From assembly GCA_028688905.1 (NCBI GenBank), contig JAQTXH010000001.1:1253512-1317511 (forward strand): 64,000 nt of DNA, given 5' to 3'. Shown in pieces: positions 9,169 to 16,964 of the stretch. The translations under genes were made by a program, and so were the position numbers. Numbering within the stretch: position 1 is the stretch's first letter; the number at the start of each line of letters is the position of its first letter. This DNA is from Acidiphilium sp. Its GTDB lineage: Bacteria > Pseudomonadota > Alphaproteobacteria > Acetobacterales > Acetobacteraceae. The notes beneath the pieces were generated by a model. It was not told where the DNA came from. It worked only from the letters and a program-made list of their open reading frames with translations, and ran no database searches.

Positions 9169-10701
9169 TCAGACGTAATCCGCCTCCACCGTAACATCAT
9201 GGATCCGGTCGGAGGCAAAAGCGTGAAACACCGGCGACAGCACGGTGGAAACCACGACGTTGACCACGAAGGTCGCGACCGCGATGTAGCAGGGGAATAT
9301 CATGCCGAAGAGGTGGAACGGATAGATTGCCCCGGCAAGGTGGTTGAGCATCGCGAAATGCGTCGCCATGCCGATGCCGCAAGCCCAGCCGACCAGCAGC
9401 GCCCAGCCGTTATAAAACCGGGTGAACAAGCTGAACACGATGGCCGGGAAAATCTGGATCATCCACATGCCGCCGAGCAACTGAAGCTGGATCGCGTAGG
9501 TCAGCGGCAGGGCGAAAATGAACGCCAGGGCACCGATGATCATGACGATGGAGAACAATTTGGCCACCATCGATTCCTGGCCCGGCGAAACATGCGGATT
9601 GATGAACTGCCGCCAGATGTCGCGGGTAAAAATATTGGCGGACGCGATCGCCATGATCGCGGCGGGCACCAGCGCGCCGATCGCGATGGCGGCGAACGCG
9701 ATTCCGACAAACCAGGGCGGCAGCGTATGGATCAACAGGGCCGGGACCGCGAAATTGGTGCCGAATTCCTTAAAGCCGGCGGCAAATTGCGGCATGGTAG
9801 CGACCCCGGCAGCGATTGCCATGGCACCCAGCAGCGTGATGAGACCGAGCATGAACGTGTAGGCCGGTAATATCACCGCGTTGCGCCGCACGACTTCGCT
9901 GCTCGATGCCGATAGAATCCCCGTGGTCGCGTGGGGGTATAAAAACAGCGCCATTGCGGAGCCGAGGGCCAAGGTCGCGTAGCCGGAATAGAGGCCGGAA
10001 CTGCCGGCGGGCGGGTGCGGCAACAGGAGTTTCGCCGGAGTCATTTTGGCGAAAATCGCGCCAAACCCGCCCAGATGTACCGGGATGACGATGATGGCGA
10101 CAATAATGGTCAGATAGATCAACGAATCCTTGACCACCGCAATCATCGCAGGTGCCCGCAGGCCGGAGGTGAAGGTGAACGCGGCCAGCACCAGGAAGGC
10201 CAATATCAAGGGCAGATGCGCGCCGAATCCGGCTCCGGTGATGCCCAGCCCGCCGATCACGGTCTGCATACCCACCAGTTGCAACGCGATATAGGGCATG
10301 GTGGCGATAATGCCGGTCAGGCCGACCGCAAGCGCCAGATAGCGATTGCCGTAGCGGCCGCGCACGAATTCCGGGCCGGTGACAAACCCGTGTTTGGCGG
10401 AAACGCGCCAGAGTTTCGGGAAGATCACATACAGGATCGGGTAGGCGACAATGGTGTAGGGTACGGCAAAAAACGCGAGCGCGCCGGCACCGAACATCAG
10501 GGCCGGCACCGCAATGAAGGTGTAGGCGGTATAGACATCCCCGCCGATCAGGAACCATGAAATCAGCACGCCGAACTGCCGCCCGCCCAGGCCCCATTCA
10601 TCGAGTTTGGTCAGATCGCCGCCCCGCCAGCGGCCGGCGGCGAAGCCGAGGCCGAGCACGAGGATGACGAGGACGGCAAAGATGATTGCTGCAATGGTCA
10701 T
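9169..10701 (-). CDS. Sodium:solute symporter (SSS family)
   Basis: A 510-residue permease with about 13 hydrophobic segments and SSS-family features: an N-terminal GFAAGRWRGGDLTKLDEWGLGG stretch before TM2, GGDVYTAYTFIAVPALMFG, and the central ATTGILSASSSEVVRRNAV loop. The family imports small organic solutes (monocarboxylates, pantothenate, amino acids) with sodium. The DUF3311 gene lies 10 bases upstream on the same strand, the usual companion of this branch. The substrate cannot be assigned. Confidence 0.9.
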   Translation of the reverse strand: MTIAAIIFAVLVILVLGLGFAAGRWRGGDLTKLDEWGLGGRQFGVLISWFLIGGDVYTAYTFIAVPALMFGAGALAFFAVPYTIVAYPILYVIFPKLWRVSAKHGFVTGPEFVRGRYGNRYLALAVGLTGIIATMPYIALQLVGMQTVIGGLGITGAGFGAHLPLILAFLVLAAFTFTSGLRAPAMIAVVKDSLIYLTIIVAIIVIPVHLGGFGAIFAKMTPAKLLLPHPPAGSSGLYSGYATLALGSAMALFLYPHATTGILSASSSEVVRRNAVILPAYTFMLGLITLLGAMAIAAGVATMPQFAAGFKEFGTNFAVPALLIHTLPPWFVGIAFAAIAIGALVPAAIMAIASANIFTRDIWRQFINPHVSPGQESMVAKLFSIVMIIGALAFIFALPLTYAIQLQLLGGMWMIQIFPAIVFSLFTRFYNGWALLVGWACGIGMATHFAMLNHLAGAIYPFHLFGMIFPCYIAVATFVVNVVVSTVLSPVFHAFASDRIHDVTVEADYV

Positions 10702-10711
10702 GATGCGCGCC

Positions 10712-10918
10712 TCAGCTCTCGGCCCGGTAGACGATGAAAATGATCAGTGCCGAAACCGGCACGGCAAGCAGCTGATACCAGTAGAAAAACGGAAACCCGA
10801 ACAGCGCGGGCAGGGCATGGTTATAGAACGGCACCCAGAGCGTGCCGATGAACGGAATGAGCAGCAGGAGCCGCCAGGCAGTCGTGCGCTGCGGGCGCTC
10901 CGGTATCGGTTCGGCCAT
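10712..10918 (-). CDS. Small DUF3311 membrane protein, symporter partner
   Basis: A 68-residue protein with two hydrophobic segments (about residues 15-35 and 43-63) and the DUF3311 features PFIGTLWVPFYN and FFYWYQLLAV. DUF3311 proteins are commonly encoded directly before SSS symporters and are thought to be accessory subunits, much as YhdT accompanies PanF. Here it is the first gene of a two-gene operon with the symporter. Confidence 0.85.
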   Translation of the reverse strand: MAEPIPERPQRTTAWRLLLLIPFIGTLWVPFYNHALPALFGFPFFYWYQLLAVPVSALIIFIVYRAES

Positions 10919-10970
10919 TGACGTTCTCCCGTTGGCTCACCGCTTCGATGACGAAGCTGTTACCCGATGT

Positions 10971-11077
10971 CTAGAGCAATATCAGCCTGACTGGAATCGC
11001 GAAGCGATCTTAGGCTGATGAAATTGCTCGTAAGAATTAAGCCTAAAGCGTTTTCACTCTCCGTGGAAACGCTCTAG
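10971..11077. repeat. Composite palindromic intergenic element overlapping the gmk stop
   Basis: A 107-base element bounded by CTAGAGC (10971-10977) and its exact complement GCTCTAG (11071-11077). Inside are two further inverted repeats. GAGCAAT-ATCAGCCT near 10974-10987 pairs imperfectly with AGGCTGAT-AAATTGCTC at 11012-11029. AGCGTTTTCAC (11046-11056) pairs with GTGGAAACGCT (11062-11072) around a five-base loop, with one T-C difference. The gmk stop codon is the TAG inside the right border. Such TCTAGAGC/AGCGTTTTC palindromes recur in alphaproteobacterial intergenic DNA; copy number here cannot be checked. Confidence 0.7.
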
Positions 11078-11697
11078 GCCCGATCAGGGCGTGCGGGCAA
11101 GCTGGCATAGCGGCACGTCATCAGGCGCGACGCCCGCAGAATCGCGCGCAGATCGGCCAGGGCCTCGGTGAAATCGTGGTTTTCAATGATGAAGTTGAAC
11201 TCACCCTGATGGGCAAGTTCGGTTTCCGCCTCCGCCATCCGGCGGGCGATGTTGGCCGGATCGTCGCCCCGTGCGATCAGTCGGTCACGCAGATCGGCAA
11301 GGCTAGGGGTGCGAATGAACACGCCCACCACGTCGCCCGGCAAAGCGTCGCGCAACTGGCGGAATCCCTGCCAGTCGATGTCGAACAGCACGTCGCGCCC
11401 CGCCGTCAGCGATTGTTCGACCGATGCGCGTGGCGTGCCGTAGGAGCGTCCGAACACAGTAGCGTGTTCCAGAAACGCGTGGTTGGCGACAAGATCGGCG
11501 AATTGTTGATCGGATTTGAAAAAATAGTGCTCGCCGTCCCGCTCGCCGGGGCGCGGGGCGCGGGTGGTCGCGCTGACCGAGAGCGACAAGCCCGCGTCCC
11601 CATCGAGCAAGGCGCGCGACAACGAGGTTTTGCCGGCCCCCGAGGGGGCGGCGAGCACCAGACACAGGCCGCGCCGCCGCGCAAGGAGCCTATTCAA
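11074..11697 (-). CDS. gmk: Guanylate kinase
   Basis: Phosphorylates GMP to GDP, needed for GTP/dGTP and for recycling cGMP. The 207-residue product has the P-loop APSGAGKTSL near residue 17, the GMP-binding segment TTRAPRPGERDGEHYFF, and FDIDWQGFRQL (the DVD-Q-G motif). The start overlaps the end of yicC by 8 bases, the usual alphaproteobacterial pairing. The stop codon sits inside a palindromic repeat element, whose stem-loop could act in termination or transcript stability. Confidence 0.95.
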   Translation of the reverse strand: MNRLLARRRGLCLVLAAPSGAGKTSLSRALLDGDAGLSLSVSATTRAPRPGERDGEHYFFKSDQQFADLVANHAFLEHATVFGRSYGTPRASVEQSLTAGRDVLFDIDWQGFRQLRDALPGDVVGVFIRTPSLADLRDRLIARGDDPANIARRMAEAETELAHQGEFNFIIENHDFTEALADLRAILRASRLMTCRYASLPARPDRA

Positions 11698-12601
11698 TAT
11701 TCTGGACCTGTTCGCGCAGTTGCTCGATCGCCGCCTTGAGATCGAGGCCGATGGCGGTGAGGTCGAGCGAGGCGGATTTGCTGCAGAGCGTGTTGGCCTC
11801 GCGGTTGAACTCCTGCATCAGAAAATCGAACCGCCGGCCGATCGCGGTGGGTTCGGTCAGCAAAGCGCGGGCGGCGGCGATATGGGCACCGAGGCGGTCG
11901 AGCTCCTCGCGAACATCGGATTTGGTGGCGAGCAGGGCGATTTCCTGCGCCAGACGCTCGGGCGCGACCGGGTTGGCTTCGCCCAGCAACGCAGCAAGAG
12001 CGGCCTCCAGCCGGGCACGATGCTGAGCCGCCTGCTCGGCCGCCCGCGCCCAGGCGGATTGGGTCAGCGTTTCGATCCGGCACAGCAAATCATCGATCAC
12101 CACCGCGAGTCGCGCCCCCTCGCCTGCCCGCGCCGTGGCAAGATCGGCCAGCGCGGCCTCGAAACTCAGCGCGAGCTGGGTGGTCAAGGCGGCTTGTTCG
12201 GTCTCATCGCCGTTGGTCGCGGCGGTGTCGGTGCCAAGCGGGCGGATCACGCCCGGAAGCGCGAGCAACGCCTCGGCGCGGGGGGACGCCATGCCGGGGT
12301 TACGCCGGGCGAGGTCGAGGGCGCGGGCGAGATAGGCCCCGAGCATCGCCTCATCGACCGTCATGCTGGCCGGAGTTTCACGCTTGAGGGTCAGGCCGAC
12401 CGAAACATTGCCGCGTTTCAGCCGGCGCGATGCGGTCTCCCGCAGGGCTTGTTCCAGCGCGTCGAACCCAGGCGGCAGGTGCAGCCGCAAATCCAGCCCG
12501 CGACCGTTCACGCTGCGCAATTCCCAGGCATAGACTGTGGTATTGTATTGGCCGGCGACGCGGGCGAAGCCGGTCATCGACGCGATCGTTAAAGGGTTCA
12601 T
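11690..12601 (-). CDS. yicC: YicC-family endoribonuclease
   Basis: A 303-residue protein with the two YicC domains: an N-terminal part starting SMTGFARV and with ELRSVNGRGLDLRLHLP, and a C-terminal DUF1732 part with ELDRLGAHIAAARALL, GRRFDFLMQEFNREANTLCSK and the ending IEQLREQVQNIE. E. coli YicC is an endoribonuclease acting on small RNAs. The gene is coupled on both sides: its ATG overlaps the ccrM stop (ATGA) and its end overlaps gmk. Co-translation with gmk is typical; coupling to ccrM is less usual. Confidence 0.92.
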   Translation of the reverse strand: MNPLTIASMTGFARVAGQYNTTVYAWELRSVNGRGLDLRLHLPPGFDALEQALRETASRRLKRGNVSVGLTLKRETPASMTVDEAMLGAYLARALDLARRNPGMASPRAEALLALPGVIRPLGTDTAATNGDETEQAALTTQLALSFEAALADLATARAGEGARLAVVIDDLLCRIETLTQSAWARAAEQAAQHRARLEAALAALLGEANPVAPERLAQEIALLATKSDVREELDRLGAHIAAARALLTEPTAIGRRFDFLMQEFNREANTLCSKSASLDLTAIGLDLKAAIEQLREQVQNIE

Positions 12602-13680
12602 GGCCTCAGGGTTTCGCGCACATGATCCAGCGCCACAAGCCTGCCGTCGCGCTCGACGTGCCAGAAGGTCCAGCCGTTGCAGCTCGCGGCGTTCTGCACC
12701 AGCGAGCCGACCTGATGGATCGAGCCGCGATGCGCGCCGGCGATGATGGTGCCGTCGGCGGTGACGGTGGCGGCGACACGGCGGAGCCGGTCGTGCAGAA
12801 TGGTTCCGGGCGGCACCAAGCCACGTTCCACCAGCACGCCAAAGGCGATGCGCGGGGCGTCGCGCCGGTTGGTCGCCGAACTGGTAACGTGGGCGGGGGC
12901 GGCATGGAGTGCGCGCAGCCGTGCCCAGCCGGCTTCGACATAGGCGGGGTGGCGCTCGATCCCGATGAAATGGCGGTTAAGGCGTTTGGCGACGGCGGCG
13001 GTGGTGGCGGTGCCGGAAAACGGGTCGAGAATGACGTCGTCGATATTGGTGGCGGCGAGGATGACGCGGTGGAGCAGCGCCTCTGGCTTCTGGGTCGGGT
13101 GGAGTTTCAGCCCGTGCTGGTTGCGCAGGCGCTCGTTGCCGGTGCAAAGCGGGATGGTCCAGTCGCTGCGCATCTGGGTATCGTCGTTGAGCGATTTCAT
13201 CGCCTGATAGTTGAACCGGTAGCGCGATTTCGGCTCGCGCGCCGCCCAGATCATGGTCTCGTGCGCGTTGGTGAAGCGCCGGCCGCGGAAATTGGGCATC
13301 GGGTTGGTCTTGCGCCAGATGACGTCGTTGAGAATCCAGAAGCCGAGATCCTGCATGATCGCGCCGAGCCGGAAAATATTATGATACGACCCGATCACCC
13401 AGATGGTGGCATCCTTGTGCAAAAGGCGGCGGGCCTCGGTCAGCCAGGCGCGGGAGAACGCATCGTAGGCGGCGAAATCGGTAAATTTATCCCAATCGTC
13501 ATCGACGCCATCGACCAGACTGTCGTCGGGCCGGCGCAATTCGCCACGCAGTTGCAGGTTATACGGCGGATCGGCGAAAATGCAGTCGATCGAGGCGTCC
13601 GGCAACATCCGCATCGTCTCGGCGGCATCGCCGAGAAGCAATTGGTCGAGGGGGAGTTCACGGATCGCGGACAAGGGCAA
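12598..13680 (-). CDS. ccrM: CcrM-type adenine-N6 DNA methyltransferase (predicted GANTC)
   Basis: A solitary beta-class DNA methylase of 360 residues. Motif IV DPPY is at residues 37-40, followed by NLQLRG; motif I, DPFSGTATT, lies near residue 237, and PTQKPEALLHRVI precedes it. The last ~90 residues form the C-terminal domain of CcrM proteins that helps DNA recognition. CcrM of Caulobacter methylates GANTC and links transcription to replication. No restriction endonuclease gene is adjacent, which supports a regulatory methylase. The gene heads an overlapping ccrM-yicC-gmk set. Confidence 0.92.
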   Translation of the reverse strand: MPLSAIRELPLDQLLLGDAAETMRMLPDASIDCIFADPPYNLQLRGELRRPDDSLVDGVDDDWDKFTDFAAYDAFSRAWLTEARRLLHKDATIWVIGSYHNIFRLGAIMQDLGFWILNDVIWRKTNPMPNFRGRRFTNAHETMIWAAREPKSRYRFNYQAMKSLNDDTQMRSDWTIPLCTGNERLRNQHGLKLHPTQKPEALLHRVILAATNIDDVILDPFSGTATTAAVAKRLNRHFIGIERHPAYVEAGWARLRALHAAPAHVTSSATNRRDAPRIAFGVLVERGLVPPGTILHDRLRRVAATVTADGTIIAGAHRGSIHQVGSLVQNAASCNGWTFWHVERDGRLVALDHVRETLRP

Positions 13681-13753
13681 GGATGACCTCGGGTGGTTTC
13701 GGTCCTTATACCTGACGAACCCGCCGTAGTCGCGTCAATGGGCGCGGGCTGTT

Positions 13754-13819
13754 TCAATCGCACGGCGCACCCGTCACTTCCCCATAAATTTCGAACACGT
13801 AACCATTTGGATCGGCACA
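13754..13819 (-). pseudogene. C-terminal scrap of a glyoxalase/VOC-family gene
   Basis: The minus strand encodes CADPNGYVFEIYGEVTGAPC before a stop. DPNGYVFEIYGE is the conserved last beta-strand of vicinal-oxygen-chelate proteins, including the metal-binding Glu. Nothing upstream continues the fold, because the frame runs into the duplicated 12-mer and the end of the neighbouring gene. It is therefore best read as the tail of a deleted gene. Only 21 residues support it. Confidence 0.5.
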
Positions 13820-13820
13820 G

Positions 13821-13844
13821 CCAGCGCCTCTACCAGCGCCTCTA
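13821..13844. repeat. Tandem 12-base duplication at a stop codon
   Basis: CCAGCGCCTCTA occurs twice head to tail, at 13821-13832 and 13833-13844. The stop codon (TAG, minus strand) of the downstream tandem-YbjQ gene is inside the second copy. It looks like a replication-slippage duplication at the junction between that gene and the VOC remnant. Confidence 0.85.
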
Positions 13845-14774
13845 AATGACCGATTCCGTCGCTTCGAGCGATTTCGACTTGCTTTTCCGTGTCATCAGCA
13901 CCGCACGCGGCTTCACGCTTTGATGCTCGTTCTTACGGTGCTGGATCACCGTCCCGAAGGCGATGTGACGGCAGAGATACTGGGTTGCTTCCTCCTGATT
14001 GCCCTTTTCGCGGAACATTTCGGTGAACTGCACCCGCCCGAGCACGCCGGTGCCGCGCTGGGCGCGGGCGTGGCTGCGCATGGCGCTCAATGCCGACTGG
14101 CGCACTCGTTTCTGAAAGCTGGCCAGTACTTCGAGTTCCTGGTTGAAATAGCTCTGCTGCGCATCGGCCCAGCCGTAGGGGTCGGCCATCCATTCATAGT
14201 GCGCGCCGACCGCGAGGCCGACCGGCAGAATCCCTGCTTCGAGCAGGCGGGCGAATTCGAGCTGCGAGACGGTGGCGACGATCGGGTCGCGCTCGGCGGC
14301 CATGCCGGCGATCGCGATGGCGGTGCCGGTGGCACTATAGTCCATCGAGTTGCGATCGTCCGGTTCGCTCGATTGGCGGGTGGCGAGCCGCACTTCGACC
14401 ACCGCGTGCGCGCCCATCAGTGCCGCTTCGTGCTGCATCCGCACGATGGCGGTCTGCCAGCCGTCGCGATGGCCCTCGGTCCAGGAATAACCGAAATGAT
14501 ACCAGCAATTGCCCGAGACCATCCCGAGGGTCTTGATCCCGTGGGTACGCAGCGTGAGCAGATCGCCGGGCGAGGCGGTGGAAACCCAGGGCAGCCTTCC
14601 GACCGCGGTGTGGCGCAGCCGTTCGGAGACGAATCCGGGCACGCCGTTATGGCGCAACGCAGCGTTCCATTCCGCCATCCGCGCATCCTGGCGGGCGATT
14701 TCGGCGGGGTCGTTGCCAGCGTCGCCCGCCACCACCGCGCCGACCACGCCCTTGAGCAGATCCTTGAACGACAT
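13842..14774 (-). CDS. Divergent tandem YbjQ-like domain protein
   Basis: A 310-residue protein and last gene of the PspA operon. Its first YbjQ-like (DUF74) unit spans about residues 55-165, with GIKTLGMVSGNCWYHFGYSW, a helix rich in Met/Ala and the strand-like SATGTAIAI. A weaker second unit from about 175 includes LLEAGILPVGLAVGAHYEW and RHIAFGTVIQ. The same pattern (GxxxLGxVxGxxxYH... GTAI) is clearer in the 278-residue protein of this operon. A short N-terminal segment (SFKDLLKGVVGAVVAGDAGND) and a basic tail flank the units. YbjQ proteins form pentameric rings of unknown function. The ATG at 14774 follows AAGGAT. Confidence 0.72.
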   Translation of the reverse strand: MSFKDLLKGVVGAVVAGDAGNDPAEIARQDARMAEWNAALRHNGVPGFVSERLRHTAVGRLPWVSTASPGDLLTLRTHGIKTLGMVSGNCWYHFGYSWTEGHRDGWQTAIVRMQHEAALMGAHAVVEVRLATRQSSEPDDRNSMDYSATGTAIAIAGMAAERDPIVATVSQLEFARLLEAGILPVGLAVGAHYEWMADPYGWADAQQSYFNQELEVLASFQKRVRQSALSAMRSHARAQRGTGVLGRVQFTEMFREKGNQEEATQYLCRHIAFGTVIQHRKNEHQSVKPRAVLMTRKSKSKSLEATESVI

Positions 14775-14786
14775 TGCCGAAAATCC

Positions 14787-15179
14787 TTATGACATCAAAA
14801 AATCGTGCAGCACCCGATGGGCACCCTCGGCATCGGTCGAGAGTTTTCCCAACGCTTCGTTCAGGGCTGCGAGAAACTGCGGAATCGTGAGGGTTTCGCG
14901 CTTGAGAATGACCCCGTGGGTACCATGGGCGCAGGTGGCGTGCAGCATGGTGTGGTCCTGCTCCAGCACGTACTGGACCGCCCCGGTGTCGACGCTGATG
15001 GTGTGAACATGGGCGGTCTTGCTGAACAGGCCGTCCTTTTTACGTTCGACCCGCACCAGGCCGGGCAACGCCTGTTCCAGCCGTACCGCCAACGCCTCGA
15101 TGAAGGCAGGCTGATCGGCGGCGGCGCGGCGCACGAACGCCGCGTGCAGATCGATCCCGCTGAGCGCATCACCACTCAT
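14787..15179 (-). CDS. Unrecognised 130-residue protein of the PspA/YbjQ operon
   Basis: I do not recognise this family. The protein is soluble, with no signal peptide or membrane segment. It is predicted alpha-beta-alpha: an N-terminal amphipathic helix (FIEALAVRLEQALPGLVRV), a central beta-rich stretch with HVHTISVDTGAVQYVLEQ, a His/Cys patch (HTMLHATCAHGTHGVILK) and a C-terminal helix. The start overlaps the pspA stop as ATGA, so the two are translationally coupled, and the tandem-YbjQ gene follows after 12 bases. Its position suggests a partner of PspA. The small PspA-associated domains known in other bacteria are possible analogues, but I cannot show homology. Confidence 0.8.
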   Translation of the reverse strand: MSGDALSGIDLHAAFVRRAAADQPAFIEALAVRLEQALPGLVRVERKKDGLFSKTAHVHTISVDTGAVQYVLEQDHTMLHATCAHGTHGVILKRETLTIPQFLAALNEALGKLSTDAEGAHRVLHDFLMS

Positions 15180-15892
15180 GATTTCGGCGGCAGCGATGAG
15201 GCCATCTCGGCGCGCAATCTGGCCAACTCGTCGTCGATGTCCGACGTGTCGTGCAGTTTCTCGATCTCGTGCTCGCTCTTGCTGCGATGATCGAGCGGAT
15301 CGCGGATGGTGCCATCGTCCAACATCCGTTCCATCGCCTCGGCTTTGGCGGACATCGCGTGGGTTTTGTCGCGGGCACGCTGGATGGTTTCCTCGGCACC
15401 GCCCAACCCCTTGCCGATGCCGGCGAGCTGCCGATCGACCTTCAATTCGGCATCCGCCGCGTCGTGCTCGGCCTTGAGTGATTCCTTTTCGGTGGCAAAC
15501 CGCTCAATTTTTTCCTCAAGTTTCTGCTCGTACTGCTTGAGCTTTTCCGCCTGTTGCCTGACGTGCTCATACGATGTCTGGATCGGGGCCAGCTTGTGGG
15601 TTTCGGCTTCCTTATCGGCGAGGGCGGTGCGCGCGAGGTCTTCGCGGTTGGCTTTCAGGGCGATATGGGCATCGGAATCATGGCGGGCGATCGCGGCCTG
15701 GTGGTCGGCGATCTGGTGCTCCAGCGTGATCTGCTCGGCAATCACATCGGCGAGATGACCTTTGGTTTCCTGCAGGCTGGTCAGCATTTTTTCGTAGGAC
15801 AATTCCAGATCGGCGTCGGGATCGTCGGCGGCGTCGAGCAGCTTGTTGGCCTTGGCGGTGATCAAGGTGGTGAAACGCGACATCAGGCTCAT
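15176..15892 (-). CDS. pspA: PspA/IM30-family coiled-coil protein
   Basis: A 238-residue, almost wholly helical protein. The first helix, MSRFTTLITAKANKLLDAAD, resembles the amphipathic membrane-binding helix of PspA/Vipp1. Next comes SYEKMLTSLQETKGHLADVIAE, the typical family segment, and then a long Glu/Lys/Ala coiled coil over about residues 30-185. The C-terminal tail includes DELARLRAEM. PspA/IM30 proteins are ESCRT-III-like and form membrane-bound assemblies that repair or stabilise the inner membrane. The usual pspF/pspB/pspC partners are absent; its neighbours are two tandem-YbjQ proteins and an unknown small protein. Confidence 0.88.
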   Translation of the reverse strand: MSLMSRFTTLITAKANKLLDAADDPDADLELSYEKMLTSLQETKGHLADVIAEQITLEHQIADHQAAIARHDSDAHIALKANREDLARTALADKEAETHKLAPIQTSYEHVRQQAEKLKQYEQKLEEKIERFATEKESLKAEHDAADAELKVDRQLAGIGKGLGGAEETIQRARDKTHAMSAKAEAMERMLDDGTIRDPLDHRSKSEHEIEKLHDTSDIDDELARLRAEMASSLPPKS

Positions 15893-15920
15893 GATTTCGC
15901 TCCGTTCATGAAAATAAACG

Positions 15921-16757
15921 TTAGTCGTTGACCGGAAGAACGATCTGCGGGATCAGTTTTTCCGGCAGGATCGACTTGTCCTCGACCGGGGTAACGGCGG
16001 TGCCGACCGCGAAGAATTCGATCACATGCGGCTGCCAGTTGTGCGAGCCTTCGTGCAACTGCACGCCGACCACGCCTTCGGCCTTTGATTCGTGGGCCTC
16101 GCGCTGCATCCGTTCCATCGCCAGTTCGCGGGCATCGTACAGCGCCTGGGTGAACACCTCGATTTCGGCGTTGCGCCCGACATTGCCGAGCGATTTCATC
16201 ACCCCCTGATGCGCCATGTGATACACGCACGACCCCATCACCATGTCGAGCGGCCGGTAGCCCGATTGCAGCAGCAGCCACAGATCCTGCCCCGACAAAT
16301 CCGAAGTGAACGGCTTGCCATCGACGCCCTTGAACATCGGGTGGCCGGCGGAATGGGCGATCGCGGTGCCGATCGCCATGAACTCGAGAATGTCCTTGTC
16401 CCATTCCATGCGTTTGACTTCCAGCCGCACGCCAACCACGCCGTCAGCGTGCAGGGCGGCGGCTTCCTGCTCCATGCGGGACATCGCGAGTTCGCGGGCG
16501 TGATACATCGCCTGCGACAGCACGGTCATTTCCTGGTTGCGGTTCCACGACGTATATTGCACGCCGACATGATAGATGCAGGAACCAACGACCAGGCCGA
16601 GCGGCTCAAACCCCGCCTCGCGCACCATGAGAAATTCATTGACCGAGAAATCGGAAGTGAACACGCCTTCGTGACTGCCTTCGGAGCGTAATCCCCGCAG
16701 TCTCTCAAGCGCCTGATGCGATAATTGGCCGTCTGGGACTGTACTGGTAACCGACAT
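15921..16757 (-). CDS. Tandem YbjQ-domain (DUF74) protein, first gene of PspA operon
   Basis: A 278-residue protein with two clear YbjQ-like units. Unit 1, about residues 45-145, reads GFEPLGLVVGSCIYHVG ... ARELAMSRMEQEA ... GVVGVRLEV ... FMAIGTAI. Unit 2, about 165-270, repeats the order as GYRPLDMVMGSCVYHMA ... ARELAMERMQREA ... GVVGVQLHE ... FFAVGTAV. The two copies align over their whole length, so this is an internal duplication. No membrane segment is visible. It lies 28 bases before pspA on the same strand and probably leads the operon. The stretch 16758-16964 upstream is shared with the divergent enoyl-CoA hydratase gene and should hold both promoters. Confidence 0.85.
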   Translation of the reverse strand: MSVTSTVPDGQLSHQALERLRGLRSEGSHEGVFTSDFSVNEFLMVREAGFEPLGLVVGSCIYHVGVQYTSWNRNQEMTVLSQAMYHARELAMSRMEQEAAALHADGVVGVRLEVKRMEWDKDILEFMAIGTAIAHSAGHPMFKGVDGKPFTSDLSGQDLWLLLQSGYRPLDMVMGSCVYHMAHQGVMKSLGNVGRNAEIEVFTQALYDARELAMERMQREAHESKAEGVVGVQLHEGSHNWQPHVIEFFAVGTAVTPVEDKSILPEKLIPQIVLPVND

Positions 16758-16964
16758 GATGGGTTTCGCTCCGGATTTCGTGATGTCTGACTGCTGAAAG
16801 GCAGAGTTTTAACTGAATGCTCCGCGACTTTAACCATTTTATCGTATCCCGTTTGCAGTGAGGGTCAAGCGAGCACCACCGGACCGCAGCGCCGAACACT
16901 CCGGCACGATTTCCAAACCTGCCCGGAATCCGTTATCCTGCCCTCCCACGAGATGGAGGATGCT

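Noticed and set aside
12430..13686. 418-residue plus-strand ORF opposite ccrM
   Set aside because: The minus strand has a full set of methylase motifs. The plus ORF is a GC-rich shadow with no family features.
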